Origin: Terriglobia bacterium
GTDB lineage: Bacteria > Acidobacteriota > Terriglobia > Terriglobales > Acidobacteriaceae
Assembly (NCBI GenBank): GCA_020073385.1
Contig: JAIQFH010000013.1
Location: forward strand, 1-64,000
Direction of reading: 5' to 3'
Length of the DNA stretch: 64,000 nt
The notes below the pieces were generated by a model. That model saw only the letters and a program-made list of their open reading frames with translations. It was not told the DNA's origin and ran no database searches. Position numbers and translations under genes: made by a program. Within the stretch, counting starts at the first letter, position 1. Each line of letters opens with the position of its first letter. Shown one piece after another: positions 36,681 to 44,756 of this stretch.

Positions 36681-36710
36681 TTTTCTTTTGCTTGTTTTTG
36701 CTTTCGTTTT
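36681..36710. promoter_or_regulatory. Candidate AgaR-like operator: three 10-bp T-rich repeats
   Basis: Three consecutive decamers, ttttcttttg cttgtttttg ctttcgtttt, lie 49-78 nt upstream of the TonB receptor 1 start and ~106 nt from the repressor start. This part of the gap is much more T-rich than the surrounding DNA. The orientation (CTTTC on the plus strand) is the same as at 30.6 kb. The rest of the 36576-36758 gap shows no gene. Confidence 0.5.
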
Positions 36711-36758
36711 GTGATACAAGTCCGGCGTCGCTCATTTAATGCATTCACGGAGTTGCTT

Positions 36759-39700
36759 ATGAAACGGCGTTGTCTTCTCTTGGTGTGTACGCTGATCGCT
36801 TTCGCACTCGTCAGCAGTGTTTTTGTGCTCGGCCAAGGTACCGATCTTGGCACCATTCGAGGGACGGTCACGGATTCCAGCGGAGCATTGATCCCCAATG
36901 CCCGAGTGACGATCACCGACCAGGCAACGGGCACCCCCCGACTTACGACCACCAACTCACACGGCGAATACCAGATATTCGGGCTGCCGTCGGGTGTCTA
37001 CAAGGTCACGATCTCAATGCAGGGTATGGCTACCCAGGACATTACCGGGGTGACGCTGACCGGCAGCGACGTCGTCAGTGCGAACGCCGTGCTTAAGGTT
37101 TCTACGGCCAAGGAGGAAGTGATCGTAACCGCCGAGGCGCCCATCATCAACACGGCCGATCAGACGATTACTGCCACGATCTCGAATCGTGAGGTGATCG
37201 ACCTGCCGCGTGACAGCCGGGATGTTTACTCCTTTCTCTACCTAAATCCCAATATCACGCAAGGTACCGACGACGGCACCTACAAATTCCTCGGATTCCA
37301 GAGTTACGGCGCCAATTTCACGCTCGACGGTCAGCGCGCTACGAACACAGTCTTCGGCGAGCCTACTACGAGTCAGCCCTCACTTGAGGCGGTTGCTGAG
37401 GTGAACGTGTTGTCAAACAATTTCAGCGCCGAATATGCGGGAATTTCCAACATCCGAGTGACCACCAAACGTGGCACCTCGGAGTTCCATGGGTCGGTCT
37501 TTTACAACAATAAGAATTCGGCTCTAGCTGCATGGCAGATCCAGGACAAAGAGGGATTAGCGGATTTTGTCCCCAATGACTTCCAGAGCAAATACCCAAC
37601 CCCATATTTCAACTACAACGACGTCGGAGGGTCCTTCGGCGGACCGATTCCGAAGCTCAAGAGAACGTGGTTTTTCACTTCGTACGAGAGAAACTATTCC
37701 CGATCTCCGGTCGGCGTCTCGAACAACAAATTGCCACATCCCACTCTTTGGGGAGGGGATTTCTCGCTGTTAATTGACCCGGAGGTGGTGGCTCCAGATC
37801 CTCAGCCGCTACTTCCGGACGTACCGGCGGGCATAACTCTAACTGCAAACGAGATCGCTAATAATACTTGGGGTGGCCTTGGCCAGCAGTTCGTGAGCAT
37901 CCCTTCGCGCCTAGTGGATTCGAACGTACAGCAGCTAATCGCCCAGTATTTTCCAAAGATCAGTCCCTCGGTGCAGATCAATACCAGCAACGGTAGGATT
38001 CTGCAAAGATTTCAGACGCTGCTTCCTGGCGGCTACACGCGGGATCTAGGGACCTTTCGCGTGGATCACGACTTCAGCGACAAAGACCGCGTTTACGTCG
38101 TCTACGAGGCGCAGGCTCGGGTCGGCACCGGTTCGTCCGTTGTCTCCCCTTTTACGGGACTGGGCCTCACCCAGACTGACACGCGCGACAACACTGTCTC
38201 CGTGTCCTATGTGCGCACGATTCACAACAATCTGATCAACGAAGCGCGCGGCGGATTTAACCGGGAAAACAGGGTCACCCACAGCAATACAACACTTGAG
38301 GGTTTCCTCTCCGGCATCGGCTTCGATTCCAGCGCTATCGCTGCCTATGGGGCAGTGGTCGGTGAAGACCAGCTCAAGACCCATGGACACCCGCAAATCA
38401 GTTATGGGAGCACGTATCAGGGGTTCACCTCAGGGGGAAGAAACACACAACGTGAGCTAAGCCAGTACCCCACTACCTTTGGCGATACGCTGACCTGGGT
38501 TATCAACAACCACAGCCTTAAAATGGGCGCGGACTTCGTCCGTAATGTGGGATGGGATGGCTTCGCATCGGGCCGCGGCAATCCGCGCGGAACTATGACC
38601 TACACGAATCCGACGGCCTGTGCTGGAACGTGTAACGACGCCACAACGGACCCCTTTGCGGAATTCATATTAGGCCTTCCGCCCACCACGACCACCTACA
38701 TCGCCCAGCCACGACCGCCCATGGATGTGCACAACTGGGAGCAAGGCTACTTCTTCCAGGATGACTGGAAGGCGACATCGAAGCTGACCCTGAATCTTGG
38801 ACTGCGGTATGAACTGGTGTCGCCATACGTCGATAAGAATGACATCATGCTCAACTTCGATCCCACATTTAACAACAACACCGGCCGCTTCGTGGTTGGA
38901 TCTGACAAGACGGCTCAATACCTGGACTCTCGATTTACGTCGGGGGTTCTGCTGCCGCTGGTCACGGCTAGCCAATCAGGGCTCGGCATCGGCCGAGGGT
39001 TGGTGCGCACCGACAAGAACAACTTTGCACCCCGCGTCGGCGTCGCTTGGCGGCTGGGAGAAAAATCGGTGGTGCGCGGCGGATACGGTATCAATTTCCC
39101 AACATCCGCAGCCCAAGGCATCCGCGATCCGCTATCCACCAACGCCTTCAATCAGGCATTGCAGAAGAGGAACCTGGGGACACCGATGCAGCCTTGGCCG
39201 ACTCCTCTCTCCGGAGGTGACTACGACAGCAGCTCGTTGAACGGCCTTCCCTCTGTTAATGCTGTACCGGTCACTCTTCACCAGCCTTTGATCCAGCAGT
39301 ACAACGCAACCTTTGAACGCCAAGTCGGGTTCCAGACCGCGGTCCGCTTCTCCTACCTTGGTACAACGTCCCATGGGCTGATTGCCGGAAAGGACTTAAA
39401 CGAACTCAGACCCAACGACACTGGTTGGGACACGACTCAGGACACAACTGGTTCGGGGTATGGAGACGGAGTAACTGCCTGCAATGTTGACGACGGTGAC
39501 TGTCTGCCTTCCCTCGCTGATCTTGCACGGTTGCCCTATCCCAAACTAGGTGATTACCTGATGAGCTTCGGAAACTTTGGCCACAGCCAATCGAATGCTT
39601 TTCAAACTCAGGTTGAGCATCGCTATCGCCAAGGCCTGATGTTCAACGCGTCTTATACCTACCTAGACCAAAAATCCAGTGGTTTGGATTCTGGGAATTC

Positions 39701-40508
39701 CAGCCTTGGCGGTGTCGCTTACGATCCATTCAATCCTGAACGCGACTACGGCACCGATTCCTGGGCACCTCACCATCGGTTTGTGTTCTACGGAATCTAT
39801 GACCTGCCCGTCGGTCGGGGCAGGCAGTTCGGAAGTTCATTTTCCAAGTTGGCCGATGCTGTGATCGGAGGCTGGCAGACCAGCTTCCAGATGTTCGCCA
39901 AAACTGGCACCTCATTTACTCCGTTCTGGACCTGTGACAACTGCGGGAACGGCTCCACTCTTCCCGGGAACATCGCAGTTACATCCGTGACGGCCGTGGG
40001 GGACTTCAGCGACTTCATCACTTACCGGCCGCTGGTTACGGGCAACTACAACCATCAGGTTGGAGACCAGTTGTTCGATCCGAGCGCCTTTGCTGCGCCT
40101 ACCATGGGCTCCGATGTATTTACCAATTCACAGGTGGCCAAGCGGAATATCCTCTTGGGGCCCGGAGCTTGGGGCGTGAATCTTGGCCTGCACAAGGAGT
40201 TTCATCTGGGCGAGCGTGTGGTCGCCAGTCTGGGCGCGGACTTCAACAATCTCTTCAATCACCCCCTCCGTGCCCCGAATGCTGACTTCGCCGGCGGCGG
40301 CGGAACCTTTGCCTACCTCGGTGGGTTCAACATCGGGATAAATCCCAGCACGTTCGCGCCGGAGCTCAAGATGAACGCGGATCGCACTGGTCCTGCTGAT
40401 GATAGGTTCAACCCAAACCCCGATTTCGGACGCGCATTCGAAACCTTCCCGCAGGAGGGTGTTGACAGCCGCCGGACCGTCCGGCTACGGCTGCGGATCA
40501 CCTTCTAG
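36759..40508 (+). CDS. TonB-dependent receptor 1 (carboxypeptidase-regulatory-like N-domain)
   Basis: ATG 36759 (CGGAG 7 nt upstream) gives 1,249 residues with signal peptide LIAFALVSSVFVLGQ. Residues ~28-115 are the Cna-B/carboxypeptidase-regulatory-like domain (GTIRGTVTDSSGALIPNARVTI). The plug follows (VTAEAPIINTADQ, then FTLDGQRATN), then a long outer-membrane barrel ending in RLRLRITF with the terminal aromatic. The architecture is the common Acidobacteriota OMP type, presumed to import oligosaccharides with TonB energy. The nearby AgaR-like repressor and phased repeats suggest sugar-controlled expression. A strong terminator-like hairpin follows. Confidence 0.9.
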   Translation: MKRRCLLLVCTLIAFALVSSVFVLGQGTDLGTIRGTVTDSSGALIPNARVTITDQATGTPRLTTTNSHGEYQIFGLPSGVYKVTISMQGMATQDITGVTLTGSDVVSANAVLKVSTAKEEVIVTAEAPIINTADQTITATISNREVIDLPRDSRDVYSFLYLNPNITQGTDDGTYKFLGFQSYGANFTLDGQRATNTVFGEPTTSQPSLEAVAEVNVLSNNFSAEYAGISNIRVTTKRGTSEFHGSVFYNNKNSALAAWQIQDKEGLADFVPNDFQSKYPTPYFNYNDVGGSFGGPIPKLKRTWFFTSYERNYSRSPVGVSNNKLPHPTLWGGDFSLLIDPEVVAPDPQPLLPDVPAGITLTANEIANNTWGGLGQQFVSIPSRLVDSNVQQLIAQYFPKISPSVQINTSNGRILQRFQTLLPGGYTRDLGTFRVDHDFSDKDRVYVVYEAQARVGTGSSVVSPFTGLGLTQTDTRDNTVSVSYVRTIHNNLINEARGGFNRENRVTHSNTTLEGFLSGIGFDSSAIAAYGAVVGEDQLKTHGHPQISYGSTYQGFTSGGRNTQRELSQYPTTFGDTLTWVINNHSLKMGADFVRNVGWDGFASGRGNPRGTMTYTNPTACAGTCNDATTDPFAEFILGLPPTTTTYIAQPRPPMDVHNWEQGYFFQDDWKATSKLTLNLGLRYELVSPYVDKNDIMLNFDPTFNNNTGRFVVGSDKTAQYLDSRFTSGVLLPLVTASQSGLGIGRGLVRTDKNNFAPRVGVAWRLGEKSVVRGGYGINFPTSAAQGIRDPLSTNAFNQALQKRNLGTPMQPWPTPLSGGDYDSSSLNGLPSVNAVPVTLHQPLIQQYNATFERQVGFQTAVRFSYLGTTSHGLIAGKDLNELRPNDTGWDTTQDTTGSGYGDGVTACNVDDGDCLPSLADLARLPYPKLGDYLMSFGNFGHSQSNAFQTQVEHRYRQGLMFNASYTYLDQKSSGLDSGNSSLGGVAYDPFNPERDYGTDSWAPHHRFVFYGIYDLPVGRGRQFGSSFSKLADAVIGGWQTSFQMFAKTGTSFTPFWTCDNCGNGSTLPGNIAVTSVTAVGDFSDFITYRPLVTGNYNHQVGDQLFDPSAFAAPTMGSDVFTNSQVAKRNILLGPGAWGVNLGLHKEFHLGERVVASLGADFNNLFNHPLRAPNADFAGGGGTFAYLGGFNIGINPSTFAPELKMNADRTGPADDRFNPNPDFGRAFETFPQEGVDSRRTVRLRLRITF

Positions 40509-40534
40509 CGAATCACAAGTTCTGATAACTTGTC

Positions 40535-40565
40535 AGCCAGAACAGGATTTGATCCTGTTCTGGCT
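40535..40565 (+). terminator. Rho-independent terminator-like hairpin after TonB receptor 1
   Basis: agccagaacaggat at 40535-40548 pairs perfectly with atcctgttctggct at 40552-40565 around a 3-nt loop, followed by ttt. A second small hairpin (acaagtt-ctgat-aacttgt) precedes it at 40515-40533. It separates the receptor from the CocE-type hydrolase. Confidence 0.8.
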
Positions 40566-40622
40566 TTTGAATTTGCGCATTCGATGCGGAATACTTTCTC
40601 TCATTCCCAACGGAGCCTACAA

Positions 40623-42386
40623 GTGAGAATCTCCTTGGCACCCGCACTCCTCTGCTTCATGCTCGTCGGACACTCTGCCTGGGCGTCCGATCCATATGAG
40701 GTCACTATTGAGCGCAACGTTCAGGCGAAGATGCGTGATGGCGTGATCCTTCGCGCTGACATTTACCGTCCGAAGGCAGAAGGAAAATTTCCGGTTCTTC
40801 TGCAGCGCACTCCGTACAACAAGGAAGGCGACGACTTTGGTCTGCGCGGGGCCGCGCATGGCTATGTGGTCATCATTCAGGACGTGCGTGGACGGTACTC
40901 TTCTGAGGGCGAATGGTATCCCTTCCGCAACGAGTCGAACGACGGCTATGACACGGTGGAGTGGGCAGCTTCACTGCCCTATTCGAACGAAAAAGTCGGG
41001 ATGTTCGGAGGCTCGTACGTTGGCGCTACTCAGATGTTGGCCGCCATCGCACACCCGCCTCATCTTGCCGGAATATGCCCCGACGTTACCGCCAGCAACT
41101 ATCACGACGGGTGGACCTACCAAGGTGGTGCGTTCGAGCAGTGGTTCAACGAGTCGTGGACATCGGGACTTGCACAAGACACATTGCAGCGTACGGTTCA
41201 GAAGAATACAAACGCGCTGAACGGAATCTGGAAGCTACCGTTATCCGGTTATCCACTCTTCTTTCCAGGTGTCCCAGCAACGGATTCCACCACCGCTCTG
41301 GCGCCCTACTTTCTCGACTGGCTTGCCCATCCGAACTACGACGACTACTGGAAGAAGTGGTCGATCGAAGAACATTTCTCCGACATCAACGTCCCGTCGC
41401 TCACGATCGCGGCCTGGTACGACATTTTCCTGGGAGGATCTCTCCGTAATTATGTGGGATTGAAAGAGCATGCCGCCAGCGAGGCAGCGCGGCACGGCCA
41501 ACGACTGCTGGTCGTTATCGGAGGACACGCTGGCTCCGGCCGCAAGATCGGTGATGTCGACTTCGGTCCCACAGCGAATCTGGAGGTCGACGACCTGATC
41601 CTGCCCTGGTACGACTACCTTTTTAAGAACGTGCAGAACGAGTTCGCCACCGGGAAGTCGGTCAAGATCTTCGTGATGGGCAAGAATGAATGGCGTTCAG
41701 AGGATGACTGGCCGCTCCGCCGCGCCGTCAGCACGAAGTATTTCCTTCACTCCTCCGGAAAGGCCAACACGCTGCGCGGCGATGGCACGCTCGCGACCAG
41801 CGCTCCGCGTTCGGAAACTCCGGACCAGTTCGTCTACGATCCCGCGAACCCGGCTCCCACGATCGGCGGGCCCTTGTGTTGTGACTCCACACATCTGGCT
41901 CCTGGTCCTCGGGATCAGCGGCCCGTCGAGGCTCGCAGTGATGTTCTGGTCTATTCGACTGCTCCCCTGGACCGAGACGTGGAAGTCACCGGTCCCATCA
42001 GCGTTGAACTGTATGTGAAGTCCTCCGCGGTCGACACCGACTTCACAGGCAAACTGGTGGATGTGTGGCCAAATGGTTTCGCCCAGAACTTGACCGAAGG
42101 AATCATACGGGCGCGCTACCGGGGTTCTCAGGAGAAGCCTGAATTAATGAACCCAGGGCAGATCTACAAACTCGAACTCGATCTGTGGGCCACAAGCAAT
42201 GACTTTCGCAAGGGACATATTCTGCGACTCGAGATCAGCAGCAGCAACTTCCCGCGGTTTGACAGGAATTTGAATACCGGCCTGGACGTTGCTCACGCGC
42301 AGGACTTCGTATCAGCCACAAATGCGATTTACCATGACGATCAGCATCCGTCGGTGCTGATCGTGCCGATTGTTCCGGCGGAATAA
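40623..42386 (+). CDS. CocE/NonD-family exported hydrolase (X-Pro dipeptidyl-peptidase S15-like)
   Basis: GTG 40623 is preferred: CGGAG lies 8 nt upstream and the signal peptide (LAPALLCFMLVGHSAWAS) starts at once, whereas the track start lies inside the terminator hairpin. The 587-residue product has the CocE/NonD alpha/beta-hydrolase fold (MRDGVILRADIYRP, VVIIQDVRGRYSSEGEW). The nucleophile elbow is GGSYVG with Ser ~139, and a helical cap follows. A C-terminal jelly-roll (PLDRDVEVTGPISVELYV) matches the X-Pro dipeptidyl-peptidase C-terminal domain. Family members act as acyl esterases, glutaryl-7-ACA acylases or dipeptidyl peptidases; substrate here is unknown. Confidence 0.87.
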   Translation: MRISLAPALLCFMLVGHSAWASDPYEVTIERNVQAKMRDGVILRADIYRPKAEGKFPVLLQRTPYNKEGDDFGLRGAAHGYVVIIQDVRGRYSSEGEWYPFRNESNDGYDTVEWAASLPYSNEKVGMFGGSYVGATQMLAAIAHPPHLAGICPDVTASNYHDGWTYQGGAFEQWFNESWTSGLAQDTLQRTVQKNTNALNGIWKLPLSGYPLFFPGVPATDSTTALAPYFLDWLAHPNYDDYWKKWSIEEHFSDINVPSLTIAAWYDIFLGGSLRNYVGLKEHAASEAARHGQRLLVVIGGHAGSGRKIGDVDFGPTANLEVDDLILPWYDYLFKNVQNEFATGKSVKIFVMGKNEWRSEDDWPLRRAVSTKYFLHSSGKANTLRGDGTLATSAPRSETPDQFVYDPANPAPTIGGPLCCDSTHLAPGPRDQRPVEARSDVLVYSTAPLDRDVEVTGPISVELYVKSSAVDTDFTGKLVDVWPNGFAQNLTEGIIRARYRGSQEKPELMNPGQIYKLELDLWATSNDFRKGHILRLEISSSNFPRFDRNLNTGLDVAHAQDFVSATNAIYHDDQHPSVLIVPIVPAE

Positions 42387-42495
42387 GATTCTCTGCCATC
42401 TGGTGGTTGGGCGATAGTCGACGAAACTGCGATTATCCCCTTACTTCTGTCTTGACGACCATTGCATTTTCTCATTGCTGCATGCAGGTGTCGCT

Positions 42496-44544
42496 TCACC
42501 AAATCGCAACGCGATCTTCAGGCTTTAGATACAACTTGTCGCTGGGCTTCGCATCGTAGGCCTTGTACCATGCCTCGACATTGCGCACCGTATCGCTTCG
42601 ATATTCTCCCGGCGCATGAGTGTCGGTTTTGATCTGCCGGCGAAGCACGGCTTCGCTCTGGGCTTTCCGCCATCTCTGGGCGAACGCCAGGAAGAATCGC
42701 TGTTCGCCGGTCAGTCCGTTGATGACAACATCGGTTTTGCCTTTCAGCGACAACACATAAGCGTCATGGGCGGTCAGCAGCCCCGCCAGGTCGGCGATAT
42801 TTTCAGTCAGGACCTGCTTGCCATTCACGCAAAGATCTGGGAGAGGGCAGTAGCCGTTGAACTGCGCCACCAGTTTCTCAGCTGCAGCGTGGTATTTGGC
42901 GAGATCCTCGGTCGTCCACCAATTGCCGAGGCGGCCCTGGGTATCGTAAATATCGCCCAGTTCGTCGAAGCTGTGACTGATTTCGTGGGCGATGCCTGCT
43001 CCTGCAGACCCGTAGTTCGAAGCTGCGTCGCCCTGGGAATCGAAAAAGGGCGGCTGCAAGATGCCTGCTGAAAAGGTCTCGGTGTTCGGCGAAAACAGAA
43101 TGACCGCGCCAACGATTTGCGGATCAATCCTCCACTCGTCCGGGTCGGCCGGCTGTTTCAGCTTCGCCAGATTGCGCAAACGATTGAAAGCTTCCGCTCT
43201 TCGCATATTTCCGAAAGCTTCGCCGCGCTTGATCTCCAGCGTCGAATAGTCGATCCAGAGATCAGGGTAGCCGACGCCGATCCGGAGCGCGTTTAGCTTG
43301 GCCAATGCCTTCTGCTTCGTCTGCGGGGACATCCAGGTGAGATTCGAAATTCGGACACGATAAGCTGCGATCAAGTCGCTGACCATCGCCTTGGCTCGCG
43401 CCTTGGCCTCCGGTGGAAAATAACGTTGCGTATAGAGTTGTCCGACGGCCTGTCCCAGAGCGGCATTGGTAGCTGCGATCGCGTCATGGCTCCGGTCTGC
43501 TGCTTGCTCCACGCCCGACAAAACCGTGCCGTAAAAAGCAAAGTGTTCGGCAGCCACGGCTTTGGGCAAGACACTGGCATAGTGTTCGATCAAGTGAAAC
43601 CTGAGATAGTCCTTCCACAGATCGACGCTCTCACTCCCGACTAGCGCAGAGGTTCCGGTCACAGCCGATGGCTGCCACACGATGAATTCTGGTTGTTCCG
43701 CAACCCCAGCTGCTTTGAAATAGGCGTCCCAATCCATGCCCGGCGCCTTGACGCCAAAGTCGGTGCGCTTCCACGGATTGTTTTGCTTGAACACATCAGC
43801 GGCGTCCGCATCCGGGGCGTGGGCTTCAGCGATCTTGATTTCTAGCGTCAAAATACGCTCCGCCCTGGTCTCCACGTCGTCGATGCCCGCCAGTTTCAAC
43901 ATTGCTGCAATGTGCGACCGATACTGCCCGCGCAGCGCTGACATTTTCGGCGACTGGTCGAGGTAATCATCGCGATCCGGCATTGCGAGACCGCCCTGCA
44001 ACAAATGGAAAACGTAGTGCTGCGAATCTGTGAAACTCTGATTCACCCATACGCCAAAAACATGGTCGGCATTGCCGGTCAGCCCGTCTGCCTCGCTATT
44101 CAACGTGGTACCCAGATAAGCTGACAGGGATTTCTTGCTATTGATCGCCGAGATCGCGGACATCTCATCGGCCAGCGGAGTCATTCCCTTGGCCTCGATG
44201 CTACTTTCGTCCATAAAGCTCGCGTAGTAGTCGCCAACCTTCTGGACGACGCTACCTTTGGCGGGCTGGGCCGCAGCGGCCACCTGGACGAGATCGCGGA
44301 CTTGCTGGGTGGTTCTCGCTACCAGTATTGAGCGGGTATCGTAGGTGGCCTGACCTGCAGGGATCACTGCCGTTCTGAGCCAACTCCCATTCGCGTAGTC
44401 GTAGAAGTCGTCCCCGGCTTTGATGGAGCGATCGATGTCTTCTGTGCTGTCCCGCGGACTCGCATTTTGATCGGCAGGAGCCGAGCTCAGTACAAATGTG
44501 TAAGCGAATAGCGAGATCAGCGCCGTAGTGCGAAGAGGAATCAT
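42496..44544 (-). CDS. M13-family (neprilysin/PepO-like) metallopeptidase
   Basis: ATG 44544 has AAGG close upstream; the product has 682 residues with an export segment (LISLFAYTFVLSSAPA). The zinc site HEISH is at ~520-524, and the third ligand lies in TENIADLAGL, as in neprilysin. The upstream NAYY-like substrate-binding motif is not clear. The C-terminus (GEYRSDTVRNVEAW, DRVAIW) is typical of M13. It cleaves oligopeptides on the amino side of hydrophobic residues and is probably periplasmic or surface-bound. It is divergent from the histidine kinase gene across 212 bp and convergent with the CocE-type gene, so it seems monocistronic. Confidence 0.9.
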   Translation of the reverse strand: MIPLRTTALISLFAYTFVLSSAPADQNASPRDSTEDIDRSIKAGDDFYDYANGSWLRTAVIPAGQATYDTRSILVARTTQQVRDLVQVAAAAQPAKGSVVQKVGDYYASFMDESSIEAKGMTPLADEMSAISAINSKKSLSAYLGTTLNSEADGLTGNADHVFGVWVNQSFTDSQHYVFHLLQGGLAMPDRDDYLDQSPKMSALRGQYRSHIAAMLKLAGIDDVETRAERILTLEIKIAEAHAPDADAADVFKQNNPWKRTDFGVKAPGMDWDAYFKAAGVAEQPEFIVWQPSAVTGTSALVGSESVDLWKDYLRFHLIEHYASVLPKAVAAEHFAFYGTVLSGVEQAADRSHDAIAATNAALGQAVGQLYTQRYFPPEAKARAKAMVSDLIAAYRVRISNLTWMSPQTKQKALAKLNALRIGVGYPDLWIDYSTLEIKRGEAFGNMRRAEAFNRLRNLAKLKQPADPDEWRIDPQIVGAVILFSPNTETFSAGILQPPFFDSQGDAASNYGSAGAGIAHEISHSFDELGDIYDTQGRLGNWWTTEDLAKYHAAAEKLVAQFNGYCPLPDLCVNGKQVLTENIADLAGLLTAHDAYVLSLKGKTDVVINGLTGEQRFFLAFAQRWRKAQSEAVLRRQIKTDTHAPGEYRSDTVRNVEAWYKAYDAKPSDKLYLKPEDRVAIW

Positions 44545-44756
44545 GAGAGCCTTTCGCGCAGTCCGAACTGCAGCGTGATTGTCGCACTCGCGGTGATTCA
44601 AAAGTGGACGTTCCCGGACCTCAATTCATTCGCTTTTCGAGATCATGCGGCAAGACAATCATCCGCGATCAAAACGCGAACGCACATCGCATGGGAAGGC
44701 ATGACGCACTGAGCTTGAGATCGGCCTTTTGCTTAGACCATGTTTTCCGATAGGCT

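Noticed and set aside
40530-40622. Upstream start for the CocE-type hydrolase
   Set aside because: TTG 40530 would begin translation inside the terminator hairpin; GTG 40623 has a ribosome site and signal peptide.
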